Shown piece by piece: positions 7,389 to 16,098 of a stretch of DNA of 64,000 nucleotides; the stretch's first letter is position 1, and every line of letters begins with the position of its first letter. The DNA comes from Marivita hallyeonensis (GTDB lineage: Bacteria; Pseudomonadota; Alphaproteobacteria; Rhodobacterales; Rhodobacteraceae): assembly GCF_900129875.1 (NCBI RefSeq), contig NZ_FQXC01000002.1, positions 1 through 64,000 of the forward strand, written 5' to 3'. The translations under genes were made by a program, and so were the position numbers. The notes beneath the pieces were generated by a model that saw nothing but the letters and a program-made list of their open reading frames with translations, had not been told where the DNA came from and ran no database searches.

Positions 7389-8729
7389 ATGACACGTATC
7401 GCCTTTATCGGTGCGGGCTCGACGATTTTCATGAAGAATATCGTGGGCGATGTCCTCCACTTCCCGGCACTGGAGGGGGCCACCTTCGCGCTGATGGACA
7501 TCAACGAGCAGCGGCTGGAAGAATCGGCACTCGTCGCGCGCAAGCTGATTGCTGCCTCTGGTCGGCGCGCGCAGGTCGAAGCAACGATGGATCAACGCCG
7601 CGCGCTGGCCGGCGCCGACTTCGTCGTCACCGCGTTCCAGATCGGTGGGTATGAGCCGTCCACCGTGATCGACTTCGACATTCCCAAGCAATACGGGCTG
7701 CGCCAGACCATCGGCGACACGCTGGGCGTCGGCGGCATCATGCGTGGCCTGCGCACCGTACCGCATCTCTGGCGCGTGGCTGCGGACATGGCAGAGCTGT
7801 GTCCCGAGGCGACGCTTTTGCAATACGTGAACCCGATGGCGATCAACACCTGGGCGCTCGCCGAACGGTATCCTCACGTGAAGCAGGTGGGCCTGTGCCA
7901 TTCGGTGCAGAACACGGTCGAGGAACTGGCGCACGATCTTGATCTGCCGAAAGACGAGATCCGCTACCGCGTTGCCGGCGTGAATCACGTCGCCTTCTTC
8001 CTTGATCTCACCCACAAGGGCCAATCGCTCTATCCCGCGTTGCGCGAGGGGTATCGCACCGGCAGCCTGCCGAAACCGCCGCTGCTCATGCCGCGCTGTG
8101 CCAACAAGGTGCGCTACGAGGTGATGGAGCATCTGGGCTATTTCTGTACCGAAAGCTCGGAACACTTCGCGGAATACGTGCCGTGGTTCATCAAGGATGG
8201 ACGTGAGGACCTTATCGAGACGTTCAGCGTACCGCTCGACGAATACCCCAAGCGCTGCATCGAACAGATGGCCGACTGGTCTGAGCAGGCCAAAACCTAC
8301 CGCACGACGGATCAGATCGACTTCGCCAAAAGCCACGAATTCGCAGCCGAGATCATGAATGCGATGGTCACCGATCAGCCTTACACGATCTATGGCAACC
8401 TTCCGAATCGCGGGCAGGCGCCGCAATTGCCAATGGGCGCGGCGGTCGAGGTACCGTGCATGGTCGATCACAATGGCATTCAGCCTTCGGTCGTCGACGA
8501 TATCCCGCCGCAACTCGTGGCCCTGATGCGGTCACAGATCAACGTGCAGGAGTTGGTGGTCCGCGCATTAGTGGACGAAAACATTGACCACATCTACCAC
8601 GCCGCGATGATGGATCCGCACACCGCTGCTGAACTGGACCTGCGCCAGATCCGCAGCCTCGTGACCGATCTGCTCGCCGCGCATGGCGAGATGCTTCCCG
8701 AATTCGCCCGACGGAAAAAGGCCGCCTGA
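7389..8729 (+). CDS. GH4 family alpha-galactosidase/alpha-glucosidase
   Basis: NAD- and divalent-metal-dependent glycosidase of family GH4, 446 residues. The N-terminal Rossmann motif is IAFIGAGSTIF. The metal-binding Cys and His lie in the GLCHSVQNT segment and the GVNHVAFF segment, as in MelA. The ATG at 7389 has AAGGA about ten bases upstream. GH4 members cleave alpha-galactosides, alpha-glucosides or phospho-glycosides. With an ABC importer (no phosphotransferase system) and galactonate enzymes downstream, an unphosphorylated alpha-galactoside such as melibiose is the best guess. The stop codon directly abuts the dehydrogenase start. Confidence 0.88.
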   Translation: MTRIAFIGAGSTIFMKNIVGDVLHFPALEGATFALMDINEQRLEESALVARKLIAASGRRAQVEATMDQRRALAGADFVVTAFQIGGYEPSTVIDFDIPKQYGLRQTIGDTLGVGGIMRGLRTVPHLWRVAADMAELCPEATLLQYVNPMAINTWALAERYPHVKQVGLCHSVQNTVEELAHDLDLPKDEIRYRVAGVNHVAFFLDLTHKGQSLYPALREGYRTGSLPKPPLLMPRCANKVRYEVMEHLGYFCTESSEHFAEYVPWFIKDGREDLIETFSVPLDEYPKRCIEQMADWSEQAKTYRTTDQIDFAKSHEFAAEIMNAMVTDQPYTIYGNLPNRGQAPQLPMGAAVEVPCMVDHNGIQPSVVDDIPPQLVALMRSQINVQELVVRALVDENIDHIYHAAMMDPHTAAELDLRQIRSLVTDLLAAHGEMLPEFARRKKAA

Positions 8730-9503
8730 ATGTCGTCATATGCAACCTTCCACGACCTCAAGGGCGCGTCGGTGTTCATCACCGGGGGCGGGTCCGGTAT
8801 CGGTGCGGCTCTGACGGACGGTTTTCTGGGGCAGGGCGCCAAGGTCGCGTTTGTCGGCCGCTCGGACGCGTCGGAATTTGTGGCCACGATGGCGGACAAG
8901 CACGGCACAGAGTCGCTGTTCATACAATGCGACATCACCGACACCACTGCATTGCAGGCAGCCATTGCGCAGGCATCCGAGGCGCATGGCCCGATCACCG
9001 CACTTGTGAACAACGCTGCCAATGACAAGCGGCACGAGGCGCTCGATGTCGATCCGGAGTTCTGGGACTGGTCCCTGTCGATCAACCTCGACGCGTATTT
9101 CTTTGCCTGCCAGGCCGTGATCCCGGGCATGCAGTCCGCCGGCGGCGGCGCCATCGTCAACTTCAGCTCCATCAGCTACATGATGGGAAACGCTGGATAT
9201 ATCGCCTACACCACGTCGAACGCCGGGATCACCGGCATGACCCGCAGCCTTGCCCGCGAATTCGGCCCCGACAACATCCGGATCAACGCGCTGGCCCCCG
9301 GTTGGGTGCTGACCCCCAAACAGAAAGAGCTGTGGGCCGACCCGGCCTCGCTCGCCGCGCATCTCGAGAAGCAGTGCCTCAAGGAACACCTCGTGGAACA
9401 GGACGTGGTGGATGCCACGCTCTTTCTCGCGTCCAAAACCAGCCGCATGATGACGGGCCAGACGCTGGCCGTCGACGGTGGTGTCGTGACGGTGGCGGCA
9501 TGA
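8730..9503 (+). CDS. SDR family sugar dehydrogenase (candidate galactose dehydrogenase) with YxxxN active site
   Basis: Short-chain dehydrogenase/reductase, 257 residues. It has the TGGGSGIG cofactor motif near residue 18, the NNAA motif, catalytic Ser147 and Tyr160, and a C-terminal MMTGQTLAVDGG block. In this setting it would oxidise D-galactose to galactonolactone. The striking point is the catalytic motif: Tyr160-T-T-S-Asn164, where almost all active members have Lys. The codon is AAC at 9219-9221. The PGWVLTPKQKELW segment resembles aldose dehydrogenases of this class. It starts directly after the GH4 stop and overlaps the kinase gene by 4 bases. It may be active with a rearranged proton relay, or impaired. 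Confidence 0.85.
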   Translation: MSSYATFHDLKGASVFITGGGSGIGAALTDGFLGQGAKVAFVGRSDASEFVATMADKHGTESLFIQCDITDTTALQAAIAQASEAHGPITALVNNAANDKRHEALDVDPEFWDWSLSINLDAYFFACQAVIPGMQSAGGGAIVNFSSISYMMGNAGYIAYTTSNAGITGMTRSLAREFGPDNIRINALAPGWVLTPKQKELWADPASLAAHLEKQCLKEHLVEQDVVDATLFLASKTSRMMTGQTLAVDGGVVTVAA

Positions 9504-10402
9504 CGGATTGGCTGGCGGTCGATTGGGGCACTTCGCATCTGCGCGTCTGGGGCATGTCCCGAGACGGAGCAGTGAAGTTCCGGAAAACCAGCGATGCGGG
9601 CATGGGGCACCTGACGCGCGATCAGTTCGAACCCGCCTTGCTGGACCTTGTCGGCGAAGCGCTTGAGACGGATCGCACGCCTGTTGTCATCTGCGGGATG
9701 GCCGGTTCGCGGCAAGGTTGGGCCGAGGCGAAATACGTGGCTGTTCCTTGCGCTCCACCGGGCATCGACCGCGCGACACCGCTAGCGACACGGGATCCAC
9801 GGTTGACCGTTCACATCCTGCCGGGTGTGAAACAAACCAGCCCGGCGGATGTCATGCGCGGTGAGGAAACCCAGATCGCAGGCTTCCTCGCGCTCAACCC
9901 GAAATTCGACGGCATCATCTGCCTGCCCGGCACGCACACCAAGTGGGCGCATATCAGCGCGGGAGAGATCGTCAGTTTCCGCACCTTCATGACCGGCGAG
10001 ATGTTCGCTCTTCTGTCCGAACAATCGGTCCTCCGCCACAGCGTCGCGGAAATGGGATGGGATCCAGAAGCCTTTGCCGATGCAGTTTCGACCGCCATGT
10101 CGAACCCGTCCGACCTCGCTGCACGTCTTTTTTCCATACGGGCCGAGGGGTTGCTGAACAATCTTGATGCACACGAGGCGCGCGCCCGGCTGTCGGGTCT
10201 GCTCATTGGCGCAGAACTTGCCGCCGCGCGACCCTATTGGCTGGGCCAGCACGTTGCGCTGATCGGCGACGACGCGTTGTGCAAAGCTTACGCAGACGCG
10301 CTTGGAGCACAGGGTCTGCCCGTTAAACGAACGGATGCCGAACGCATGACGCTTGAAGGGTTGAAGGCGGCCTACGAGGGCCTGAAGGAGCGCGCAACAT
10401 GA
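9500..10402 (+). CDS. dgoK: 2-dehydro-3-deoxygalactonokinase
   Basis: Phosphorylates 2-keto-3-deoxygalactonate to the 6-phosphate with ATP, the penultimate step of galactonate breakdown. The 300-residue protein opens with the phosphate-binding DWGTSHLRVWG motif. It also carries the ICLPGTHTKWAHI segment, a kinase-fold ATP-binding loop characteristic of DgoK. The ATG at 9500 overlaps the upstream stop (ATGA), and its own stop overlaps the aldolase start, so dehydrogenase, kinase and aldolase are translated together. The longer in-frame stretch before 9500 runs antiparallel to no signal and lies inside the dehydrogenase gene. Confidence 0.93.
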   Translation: MTDWLAVDWGTSHLRVWGMSRDGAVKFRKTSDAGMGHLTRDQFEPALLDLVGEALETDRTPVVICGMAGSRQGWAEAKYVAVPCAPPGIDRATPLATRDPRLTVHILPGVKQTSPADVMRGEETQIAGFLALNPKFDGIICLPGTHTKWAHISAGEIVSFRTFMTGEMFALLSEQSVLRHSVAEMGWDPEAFADAVSTAMSNPSDLAARLFSIRAEGLLNNLDAHEARARLSGLLIGAELAAARPYWLGQHVALIGDDALCKAYADALGAQGLPVKRTDAERMTLEGLKAAYEGLKERAT

Positions 10403-11004
10403 GCCGCAAGATCATCGCCATCCTGCGCGGCATCACACCGGACGAGGCGCAACCGATCACCGAAGCGCTGATCAACGCGGGCATCGACCGGATCGAAGTG
10501 CCGCTCAATTCGCCGGACCCGTTTACCTCCATCGAACGCATGGTCGCGGCGTTCGGCGATACCGCTCTCATCGGCGCAGGCACGGTGTTGTCGCCCGACG
10601 ATGTGCTGCGCCTCAGCCGGATTGGGGCGGGGATGGTGGTGTCACCCGACTGCAACCCGCGCGTGATTGTGGCGACGAAACAGGCCGGCATGCAAAGCTA
10701 TCCGGGCGTGATGACGCCAACTGAATGCTTCACGGCGCTGCGCAATGGCGCGGACGGGCTGAAGCTCTTTCCCGGATCGCTGATCGGGCCGGACGGGCTG
10801 AAGGCAATCAAGGCGGTTTTGCCCGAGGATACAGAAACCTATGCTGTTGGTGGCGCGGGTCCGCAGAATTTTGCGGAGTGGGCTAAAGCCGGTGTCAGCG
10901 GTTTCGGCATCGGATCGGCACTCTACAAACCCGGTGCGAGCGTTGAGGACGTCCACAACCGCGCGACCGAGATTGTCACAGCCTATGACGCGGTGATGAC
11001 CTGA
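10399..11004 (+). CDS. dgoA: 2-dehydro-3-deoxy-6-phosphogalactonate aldolase
   Basis: Cleaves 2-keto-3-deoxy-6-phosphogalactonate to pyruvate and D-glyceraldehyde 3-phosphate. The 201-residue class I aldolase shows the catalytic Glu in RIEVPLNSP, the phosphate-binding PGVMTPTE segment, and the Schiff-base Lys in GLKLFPGS. The VPLNSP (rather than VTL) form is typical of DgoA as opposed to the Entner-Doudoroff aldolase Eda. It overlaps the kinase gene by 4 bases and the lactonase gene by one base. Confidence 0.93.
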   Translation: MSRKIIAILRGITPDEAQPITEALINAGIDRIEVPLNSPDPFTSIERMVAAFGDTALIGAGTVLSPDDVLRLSRIGAGMVVSPDCNPRVIVATKQAGMQSYPGVMTPTECFTALRNGADGLKLFPGSLIGPDGLKAIKAVLPEDTETYAVGGAGPQNFAEWAKAGVSGFGIGSALYKPGASVEDVHNRATEIVTAYDAVMT

Positions 11005-11849
11005 TGGCGGATATCTTCAGCCGAACGGTCTGCGCATTGGGAGAGGGGCCACTCTGGCACCCCGAAGAACAGGTGCTTTACTGGTTCGACATCCTTGGCA
11101 AACGGCTTTTCCGCAGCGATGGCACGGACGAGCAGAGCTGGGATTTCGATGAACACGTCTCGGCCGCGGGATGGATCGACACCGGCGTTCTTCTGATCGC
11201 CAGTGAGACTTCGCTGTCAGTGTTTGAGACTGCAACAGGCGAAAGCACCTTTCTGCATCCGCTTGAGAGTGACAATGACGTCACGCGGTCTAATGACGGG
11301 CGTGCGGATCCCTGGGGCGGGTTCTGGATCGGCACGATGGGCAAGAATGCCGAACCCAAGGCTGGCGCGATCTATCGGTACTACGATGGCACGCTGACCA
11401 AACTTTTCGACAGGATCACCATCTCGAACGCGATCTGTTTCGCCCCCGATCGCCGCCACGCATTCTACACGGATACGCCGAACCGCAAGATCCTGCGCGT
11501 CGCGCTGGATGATGACGGCTTTCCCGAGGGCAAGCCGGAGCTCTTCACGGATTTGAACGCGGCCGGTCTCAATCCCGATGGAGCCGTTGTGGATGCCAAC
11601 GGCAATCTCTGGGTCGCGCAGTGGGGGGCCGGGCGCGTGGCGTGCTACGGTCCCGACGGCGCGTTTGTCCGCGCTATCGACGTGCCGGGTGCACAGTCGA
11701 GTTGCCCGGCGTTTGGCGGTGCGGATCTGTCGACGCTCTTTGTGACCACCGCAGCTGATGGTCTGAACCCCGCAGGCGACACCGACGGGATGACCTTCTC
11801 TGCACCCTCGGGCACCACAGGCCAGAAAGAACACCAAGTCCTGCTATGA
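11004..11849 (+). CDS. SMP-30/gluconolactonase family protein (candidate galactonolactonase)
   Basis: Six-bladed propeller lactonase of 281 residues. The metal-binding Glu is in LGEGPLWHP, and the conserved Asn and Asp are seen in the NDVTRSNDG, SNAICFAPD and LNPDGAVVDANGNLWVAQWG segments. It would open the D-galactono-lactone made by the dehydrogenase to D-galactonate. The ATG overlaps the aldolase stop (TGATG). The whole set of dehydrogenase, lactonase, kinase and aldolase is present, but no dehydratase for the galactonate step lies in the cluster. Confidence 0.88.
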   Translation: MADIFSRTVCALGEGPLWHPEEQVLYWFDILGKRLFRSDGTDEQSWDFDEHVSAAGWIDTGVLLIASETSLSVFETATGESTFLHPLESDNDVTRSNDGRADPWGGFWIGTMGKNAEPKAGAIYRYYDGTLTKLFDRITISNAICFAPDRRHAFYTDTPNRKILRVALDDDGFPEGKPELFTDLNAAGLNPDGAVVDANGNLWVAQWGAGRVACYGPDGAFVRAIDVPGAQSSCPAFGGADLSTLFVTTAADGLNPAGDTDGMTFSAPSGTTGQKEHQVLL

Positions 11850-13765
11850 AACGCACGCTCGGCACTTGCTACTACCCCGAACACTGGCCGCGTGAGATCT
11901 GGGAAGAGGACGCGGCCCGGATGGCTGCGTTGGGCCTCACCTGGGTTCGTATCGGCGAATTTGCGTGGAGCCGGATTGAACCCGAAGGCGGACGGTTCGA
12001 CTGGGGCTGGCTCGACGATGCGATAGACGTTCTTGGAGAGGCCGGTCTCAAGGTCGTTCTGGGCACGCCAACTGCCACACCGCCGCGTTGGGTATGTGAC
12101 AAGCACCCCGACATGTTCGCGGTCGATGCAGATGGGCGGCGTCGGGGGTTCGGGTCGCGGCGGCACTACTGCTTCAGCCATCAGGGGTATCTGAACGAAT
12201 GCCGCCGGATCGTGACCGAGGTTGCCAAACGCTACGGGCGCAATCCGCACGTGGCGGCGTGGCAGACGGACAATGAATACGGCTGCCACGACACCATCCT
12301 GTCCTATTCCAGTGCCGCCCGTCAGGCATTTCGCGGCTGGCTGCGCGCGCGCTATCCGGGGCATGGCAACGATGGTGATATCAAGGCGCTGAACGCGGCT
12401 TGGGGCAACGTGTTCTGGTCGATGGACTACGACGATTTCGACCAGATCGAGTTGCCCAACCTCACGGTCACCGAACCCAACCCCGCGCATGTGCAGGCGT
12501 TTCGGCGATTTTCATCGGATCAGGTCGTCGCCTTCAACCGCGCGCAGGTGGACATCATCCGGCAGTATTCCGACGCGCCGATCTCGCACAATTACATGGG
12601 CCGGATCGTCGATTTTGACCATTTCGCAGTTGGCGAAGACCTCGAGATCGCGACATGGGACAGCTATCCGCTGGGGTTCCTCGAAGACCGCGTCGGGGCC
12701 ACGCCCCTGGACCAGCGCCATTATGCCCGTCAGGGGGACCCGGATTTTCAGGCATTTCACCACGATCTTTACCGTGCCGTTGGCAAAGGCCGTTGGTGGG
12801 TGATGGAACAGCAGCCCGGCCCGGTGAACTGGGCGCCCTACAACCCCGCGCCACTGCCCGGGATCGTGCGGCTTTGGACGTGGGAGGCGTTCGCGCACGG
12901 GGCAGAGGCGGTGTGCTATTTCCGCTGGCGGCAAGCGCCGTTTGCGCAGGAACAGCTGCACGCGGGCCTCCTGCGGCCCGACAGCGTGGCCGCACCGGGG
13001 TTTTTCGAGGCCGAGCAAGTGGCAGAGGAGCTGGCCGACGCGCCCGATGTGGCACCCGCCCAAGCACCGGTCGCGTTGATCTTCGACTACGACGCAGCGT
13101 GGTCCTGGGAGGTGCAGCCACAGGGGCAGGGGCTCGACTATTTCGGGCTGGTGTTCGATCTCTACCGGGCGTTCCGCAGGGCGGGCCTGTCCATCGACAT
13201 CCTTCCGCCGACGCAGCGACAGTTCGATGGCTATCGAATTGTGGCCGCGCCGGGCATGATGGTGATGCCAGATGACCTCAAGACCGCGTTGATGGCGTCA
13301 GATACCGAAGTTCTGATCGGACCGCGCAGCGCGTGCCGTGACGCGGATTTCAACATCCCTGTACCGCTGCCACCTGCCTGGCCGGATTTGGACGTGACGG
13401 TCTCTCGCCTCGAAACACTGCGCCCGGATATGCCGATCGCGGTGGCGGGTGGCGGTTCCGTTCGGAACTGGTTCGAGCATCTGGAAGGTGGCGCCGAGGC
13501 GGTCTTTGAAACCGAGAGCAAGATGCCGGTGGTCATGCGGTCTGGGACCACAACTTATTGCGGCGGATGGGGTGATGACGCGTTTTTTGACCGGTTGGTA
13601 AAAGATCTCTGCAACCGTGCTGGTGTTGAGACGCTCGACCTGCCGCGGGGCGTGCGTGTGCGTGACACCGCGACCGAACGATTCTGGTTTAACCACAACC
13701 CGCATGACGTTGAGATTGAAGGGGAAACGCTTGCGTCAGCTGGCGTGCGTCGCGACCCGATCTAA
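11846..13765 (+). CDS. GH42 beta-galactosidase
   Basis: Retaining beta-galactosidase, 639 residues, with the GH42 layout of an (alpha/beta)8 barrel (about 1-370), a trimerisation domain (about 380-580) and a small beta domain. The acid/base is Glu144 in the QTDNEYG motif and the nucleophile is Glu321 in VMEQQPGPVNW. No signal peptide is seen, so it hydrolyses imported galactosides in the cytoplasm. It overlaps the lactonase gene by 4 bases and is the last gene of the operon. With the GH4 enzyme it gives the locus both alpha- and beta-galactoside cleavage. Confidence 0.94.
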   Translation: MKRTLGTCYYPEHWPREIWEEDAARMAALGLTWVRIGEFAWSRIEPEGGRFDWGWLDDAIDVLGEAGLKVVLGTPTATPPRWVCDKHPDMFAVDADGRRRGFGSRRHYCFSHQGYLNECRRIVTEVAKRYGRNPHVAAWQTDNEYGCHDTILSYSSAARQAFRGWLRARYPGHGNDGDIKALNAAWGNVFWSMDYDDFDQIELPNLTVTEPNPAHVQAFRRFSSDQVVAFNRAQVDIIRQYSDAPISHNYMGRIVDFDHFAVGEDLEIATWDSYPLGFLEDRVGATPLDQRHYARQGDPDFQAFHHDLYRAVGKGRWWVMEQQPGPVNWAPYNPAPLPGIVRLWTWEAFAHGAEAVCYFRWRQAPFAQEQLHAGLLRPDSVAAPGFFEAEQVAEELADAPDVAPAQAPVALIFDYDAAWSWEVQPQGQGLDYFGLVFDLYRAFRRAGLSIDILPPTQRQFDGYRIVAAPGMMVMPDDLKTALMASDTEVLIGPRSACRDADFNIPVPLPPAWPDLDVTVSRLETLRPDMPIAVAGGGSVRNWFEHLEGGAEAVFETESKMPVVMRSGTTTYCGGWGDDAFFDRLVKDLCNRAGVETLDLPRGVRVRDTATERFWFNHNPHDVEIEGETLASAGVRRDPI

Positions 13766-13800
13766 CCATCGATGCGTATCGTGACTGCGTTAACGGATGT

Positions 13801-14757
13801 TCACCCGTAAATCTCCACCAGATGCGCAGCGGACCCGGTCAGCGCAGCGAAATCGTCTTCAATGACGTGCACCGGAAACTGATGCATGAAGTCCGAGAAC
13901 CGACCCTTGTCAAAATACGCCTCTTCAAAACCAAACCGTTCGAAATGCGGCGCAAAGTGCCGAGCGACGCCGCCGCAGAGATACACACCGCCGAAAGGCA
14001 GGTGAACCAAAGACAGATTGCCCGCCGCGCGACCGAGCATGCGGATGAACATCCGCACAGCCTCCACTGCACGCGGATTCGATCCGTCATCGACACCGGC
14101 CATGATCTGGCCAGCGTCGAGCGGGTCGCCGTCACCGGCCTCCTCGCAGAGCCAAGCGTAAACTCTCTCGAACCCTCGGCCCGACAGGACGTCTTCCAGT
14201 CCCGGTGTCCCGTGCTTGCGCGCGATCCAGTCCAGCAAGCGCAACTCTCGGGTATCTTGCGCGGGCAAGGACACGTGCCCTGCCTCTGATGGCGGTACCA
14301 ACGTGCGGCCGTCCAGCCGGTAGACCGCCGCGGCGTTCATGCCCGTGCCGACACCGATCACAAGTCGCGCCGCCTGCGGGCCGGCCTCTGCGCCTCTGAG
14401 GACCGTTTTGACCACGTCGGGTGCCAGGTGATCGACCGCGTGGCCCTGTGCTTGGAGATCGTTCAGCACCGCAACGGTGCTTGCGCCCGTGGCCTCGGCC
14501 ACCGCTGCGCGGTCCACCGTCCAGTTCAGATTGGTGAGTGTGCCGACACCGTCCCGAACCGGCCCCGCCATCGCAACCGATGCGGCATCCGGTGCGGCAT
14601 CTTGTTCGGCCATATAGGCCCGCAGGACTGAAGGCAGGTCCGGGTAGTCAGCATTGCGGTAACGTTTGATCGTATGCGTGCGGACCTGAGCACCATCGGT
14701 CAGCGCCACGCGTGTGTTGGTGCCGCCCAGATCGGCGACGAGGGCTTTCAGCGGCAT
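13801..14757 (-). CDS. glk: Glucokinase (Glk family)
   Basis: Phosphorylates glucose to glucose 6-phosphate. This 318-residue protein belongs to the bacterial Glk type rather than the ROK type. It has the N-terminal LVADLGGTNTRVAL phosphate loop, the SVAMAGPV segment, the LNDLQAQG substrate region (catalytic Asp), GVGTGMNAA, and the PSEAGHVSLP motif. The ATG at 14757 follows the GH1 stop (complement at 14759-14761) almost directly, and the longer open frame upstream overlaps GH1 in another frame. It is last in the lacI-GH1-glk transcript and would trap glucose released by the two glucosidases of this locus. Confidence 0.93.
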   Translation of the reverse strand: MPLKALVADLGGTNTRVALTDGAQVRTHTIKRYRNADYPDLPSVLRAYMAEQDAAPDAASVAMAGPVRDGVGTLTNLNWTVDRAAVAEATGASTVAVLNDLQAQGHAVDHLAPDVVKTVLRGAEAGPQAARLVIGVGTGMNAAAVYRLDGRTLVPPSEAGHVSLPAQDTRELRLLDWIARKHGTPGLEDVLSGRGFERVYAWLCEEAGDGDPLDAGQIMAGVDDGSNPRAVEAVRMFIRMLGRAAGNLSLVHLPFGGVYLCGGVARHFAPHFERFGFEEAYFDKGRFSDFMHQFPVHVIEDDFAALTGSAAHLVEIYG

Positions 14758-14758
14758 A

Positions 14759-16087
14759 TCAGCTCCGGGCCAAAGCGGTTTTGAGCGCGTGATAAGAGGA
14801 TTTCGGCGTGCGGTCCAGCGTGTCAAAATCGACATGCACCAGTCCGAAGCGTTTCTCGTATCCAAGCGCCCATTCGTAATTGTCGAGCAGCGACCAGATG
14901 AAATATCCCTTGAGCGGCACACCGTCGGCCATCGCCCGTTGCGCGGCGGCGACATGCTGGTTGAGGTAATCGATCCGGTGCGAGTCCGCGACCTGACCGT
15001 TTTCCAGCACATCAGGGGCCGCCATGCCGTTCTCGGTGACATAGATCGGCAAATCGCCTGTGTAGTCCTGCGCCGTCCGGGTCAGGAACTGGTAGAGGCC
15101 ATCGGGATAGATCTCCCAATCCATGAAAGTCTTGGGCAACGGGCCTTCAACCTCTTCGTGGCTCGGCCACGGGTCATCGTTCGGCGCGATAATCTTGCGG
15201 GTGTAGTAATTGATCCCGCACCAGTCGAGCGGGCTTTGGATGACATCGAAATCGTCCTGCCAGCCTTTTGGCATGTGGGGCCCGAGACCTTCCATCACGG
15301 TTTCGGGGTAGGTGCCTTTGAAGACGCCGGACAGGAAGAAATGGTTGTAATACCCGTCATATAGGTCAGCGGCTTGTCTCGCGGCCAAACTGTCATCCGC
15401 GGGCGTCGCCCATTCCAAGTTGAACACGCCGCCAAGGTTGGTCATGCCAAGCCCCCGCATCGTCTGGATCGCTGTGCCATGAGCGAGAAGAACGTGGTGC
15501 ATCGCATGCGCCGTCGCCCGGATGTCGCGCAGGCCGGGGGCGTGGTGGCCCAAAAAGTGCGACAGCCAGCCGACACACCAAGGTTCATTGATGGGCGCAA
15601 CCGAATACATGCGGTCCCCGATCCGAGACATGATCACGTGCGCGAAATCGCCGAACCATTTTGCGATGTCCGGATTGCGCCAGCCGCCGAGATCGGCCAT
15701 CGGCACAGGCAATTCCCAATGGTAGAGCGTCGCGCAGGGCTTCAGACCGCGTTCCAGCATCGCGTCGGTGAGGCGATCGTAAAAGTCGAGACCCTCGGCA
15801 TTCGGTGTGCCGCGGCCCTCGGGCAGAACCCGCGCCCAGCTGGTCGAAAAGCGATAGGCGTCAAGGCCCGCTGCAGCGACCAGATCAAGGTCTTCTTCGT
15901 AGCGGTGGTAATGGTCGCAGGCGCGGTCGCCGTTTTCGGCGCGAACCACGTTGCCGGGTGTGGCGGCAAACGTGTCCCAATGGGTCTTTCCGGCGCCTCC
16001 GAAGGCATGGCCTTCGATCTGGTAACTCGACGTCGCGGTGCCAAAGAGGAAGTCGTCAGGAAAGTCCTGCCGCGTGAAATTGAACAT
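14759..16087 (-). CDS. GH1 beta-glucosidase
   Basis: Cytoplasmic retaining beta-glycosidase of 442 residues. It has the N-terminal FLFGTATSSYQIEG signature, acid/base Glu168 in INEPW and nucleophile Glu352 in YVTENG. The aglycone region SLLDNYEWALGYEKRFGLVHVD is intact. The start has AGGA upstream and lies 11 bases after the LacI stop, so both are on one transcript. It likely releases glucose from cellobiose-like beta-glucosides and also may act on beta-galactosides, as many GH1 enzymes do. Confidence 0.94.
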   Translation of the reverse strand: MFNFTRQDFPDDFLFGTATSSYQIEGHAFGGAGKTHWDTFAATPGNVVRAENGDRACDHYHRYEEDLDLVAAAGLDAYRFSTSWARVLPEGRGTPNAEGLDFYDRLTDAMLERGLKPCATLYHWELPVPMADLGGWRNPDIAKWFGDFAHVIMSRIGDRMYSVAPINEPWCVGWLSHFLGHHAPGLRDIRATAHAMHHVLLAHGTAIQTMRGLGMTNLGGVFNLEWATPADDSLAARQAADLYDGYYNHFFLSGVFKGTYPETVMEGLGPHMPKGWQDDFDVIQSPLDWCGINYYTRKIIAPNDDPWPSHEEVEGPLPKTFMDWEIYPDGLYQFLTRTAQDYTGDLPIYVTENGMAAPDVLENGQVADSHRIDYLNQHVAAAQRAMADGVPLKGYFIWSLLDNYEWALGYEKRFGLVHVDFDTLDRTPKSSYHALKTALARS

Positions 16088-16098
16088 AGCGATGTCCT

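Noticed and set aside
13772-13788. 16 of 17 base match to 17274-17290 (ATGCGTATCGT-ACTGC) at the two ends of the regulator-GH1-glk unit
   Set aside because: Too short to claim as a repeat or recombination site; may be chance.
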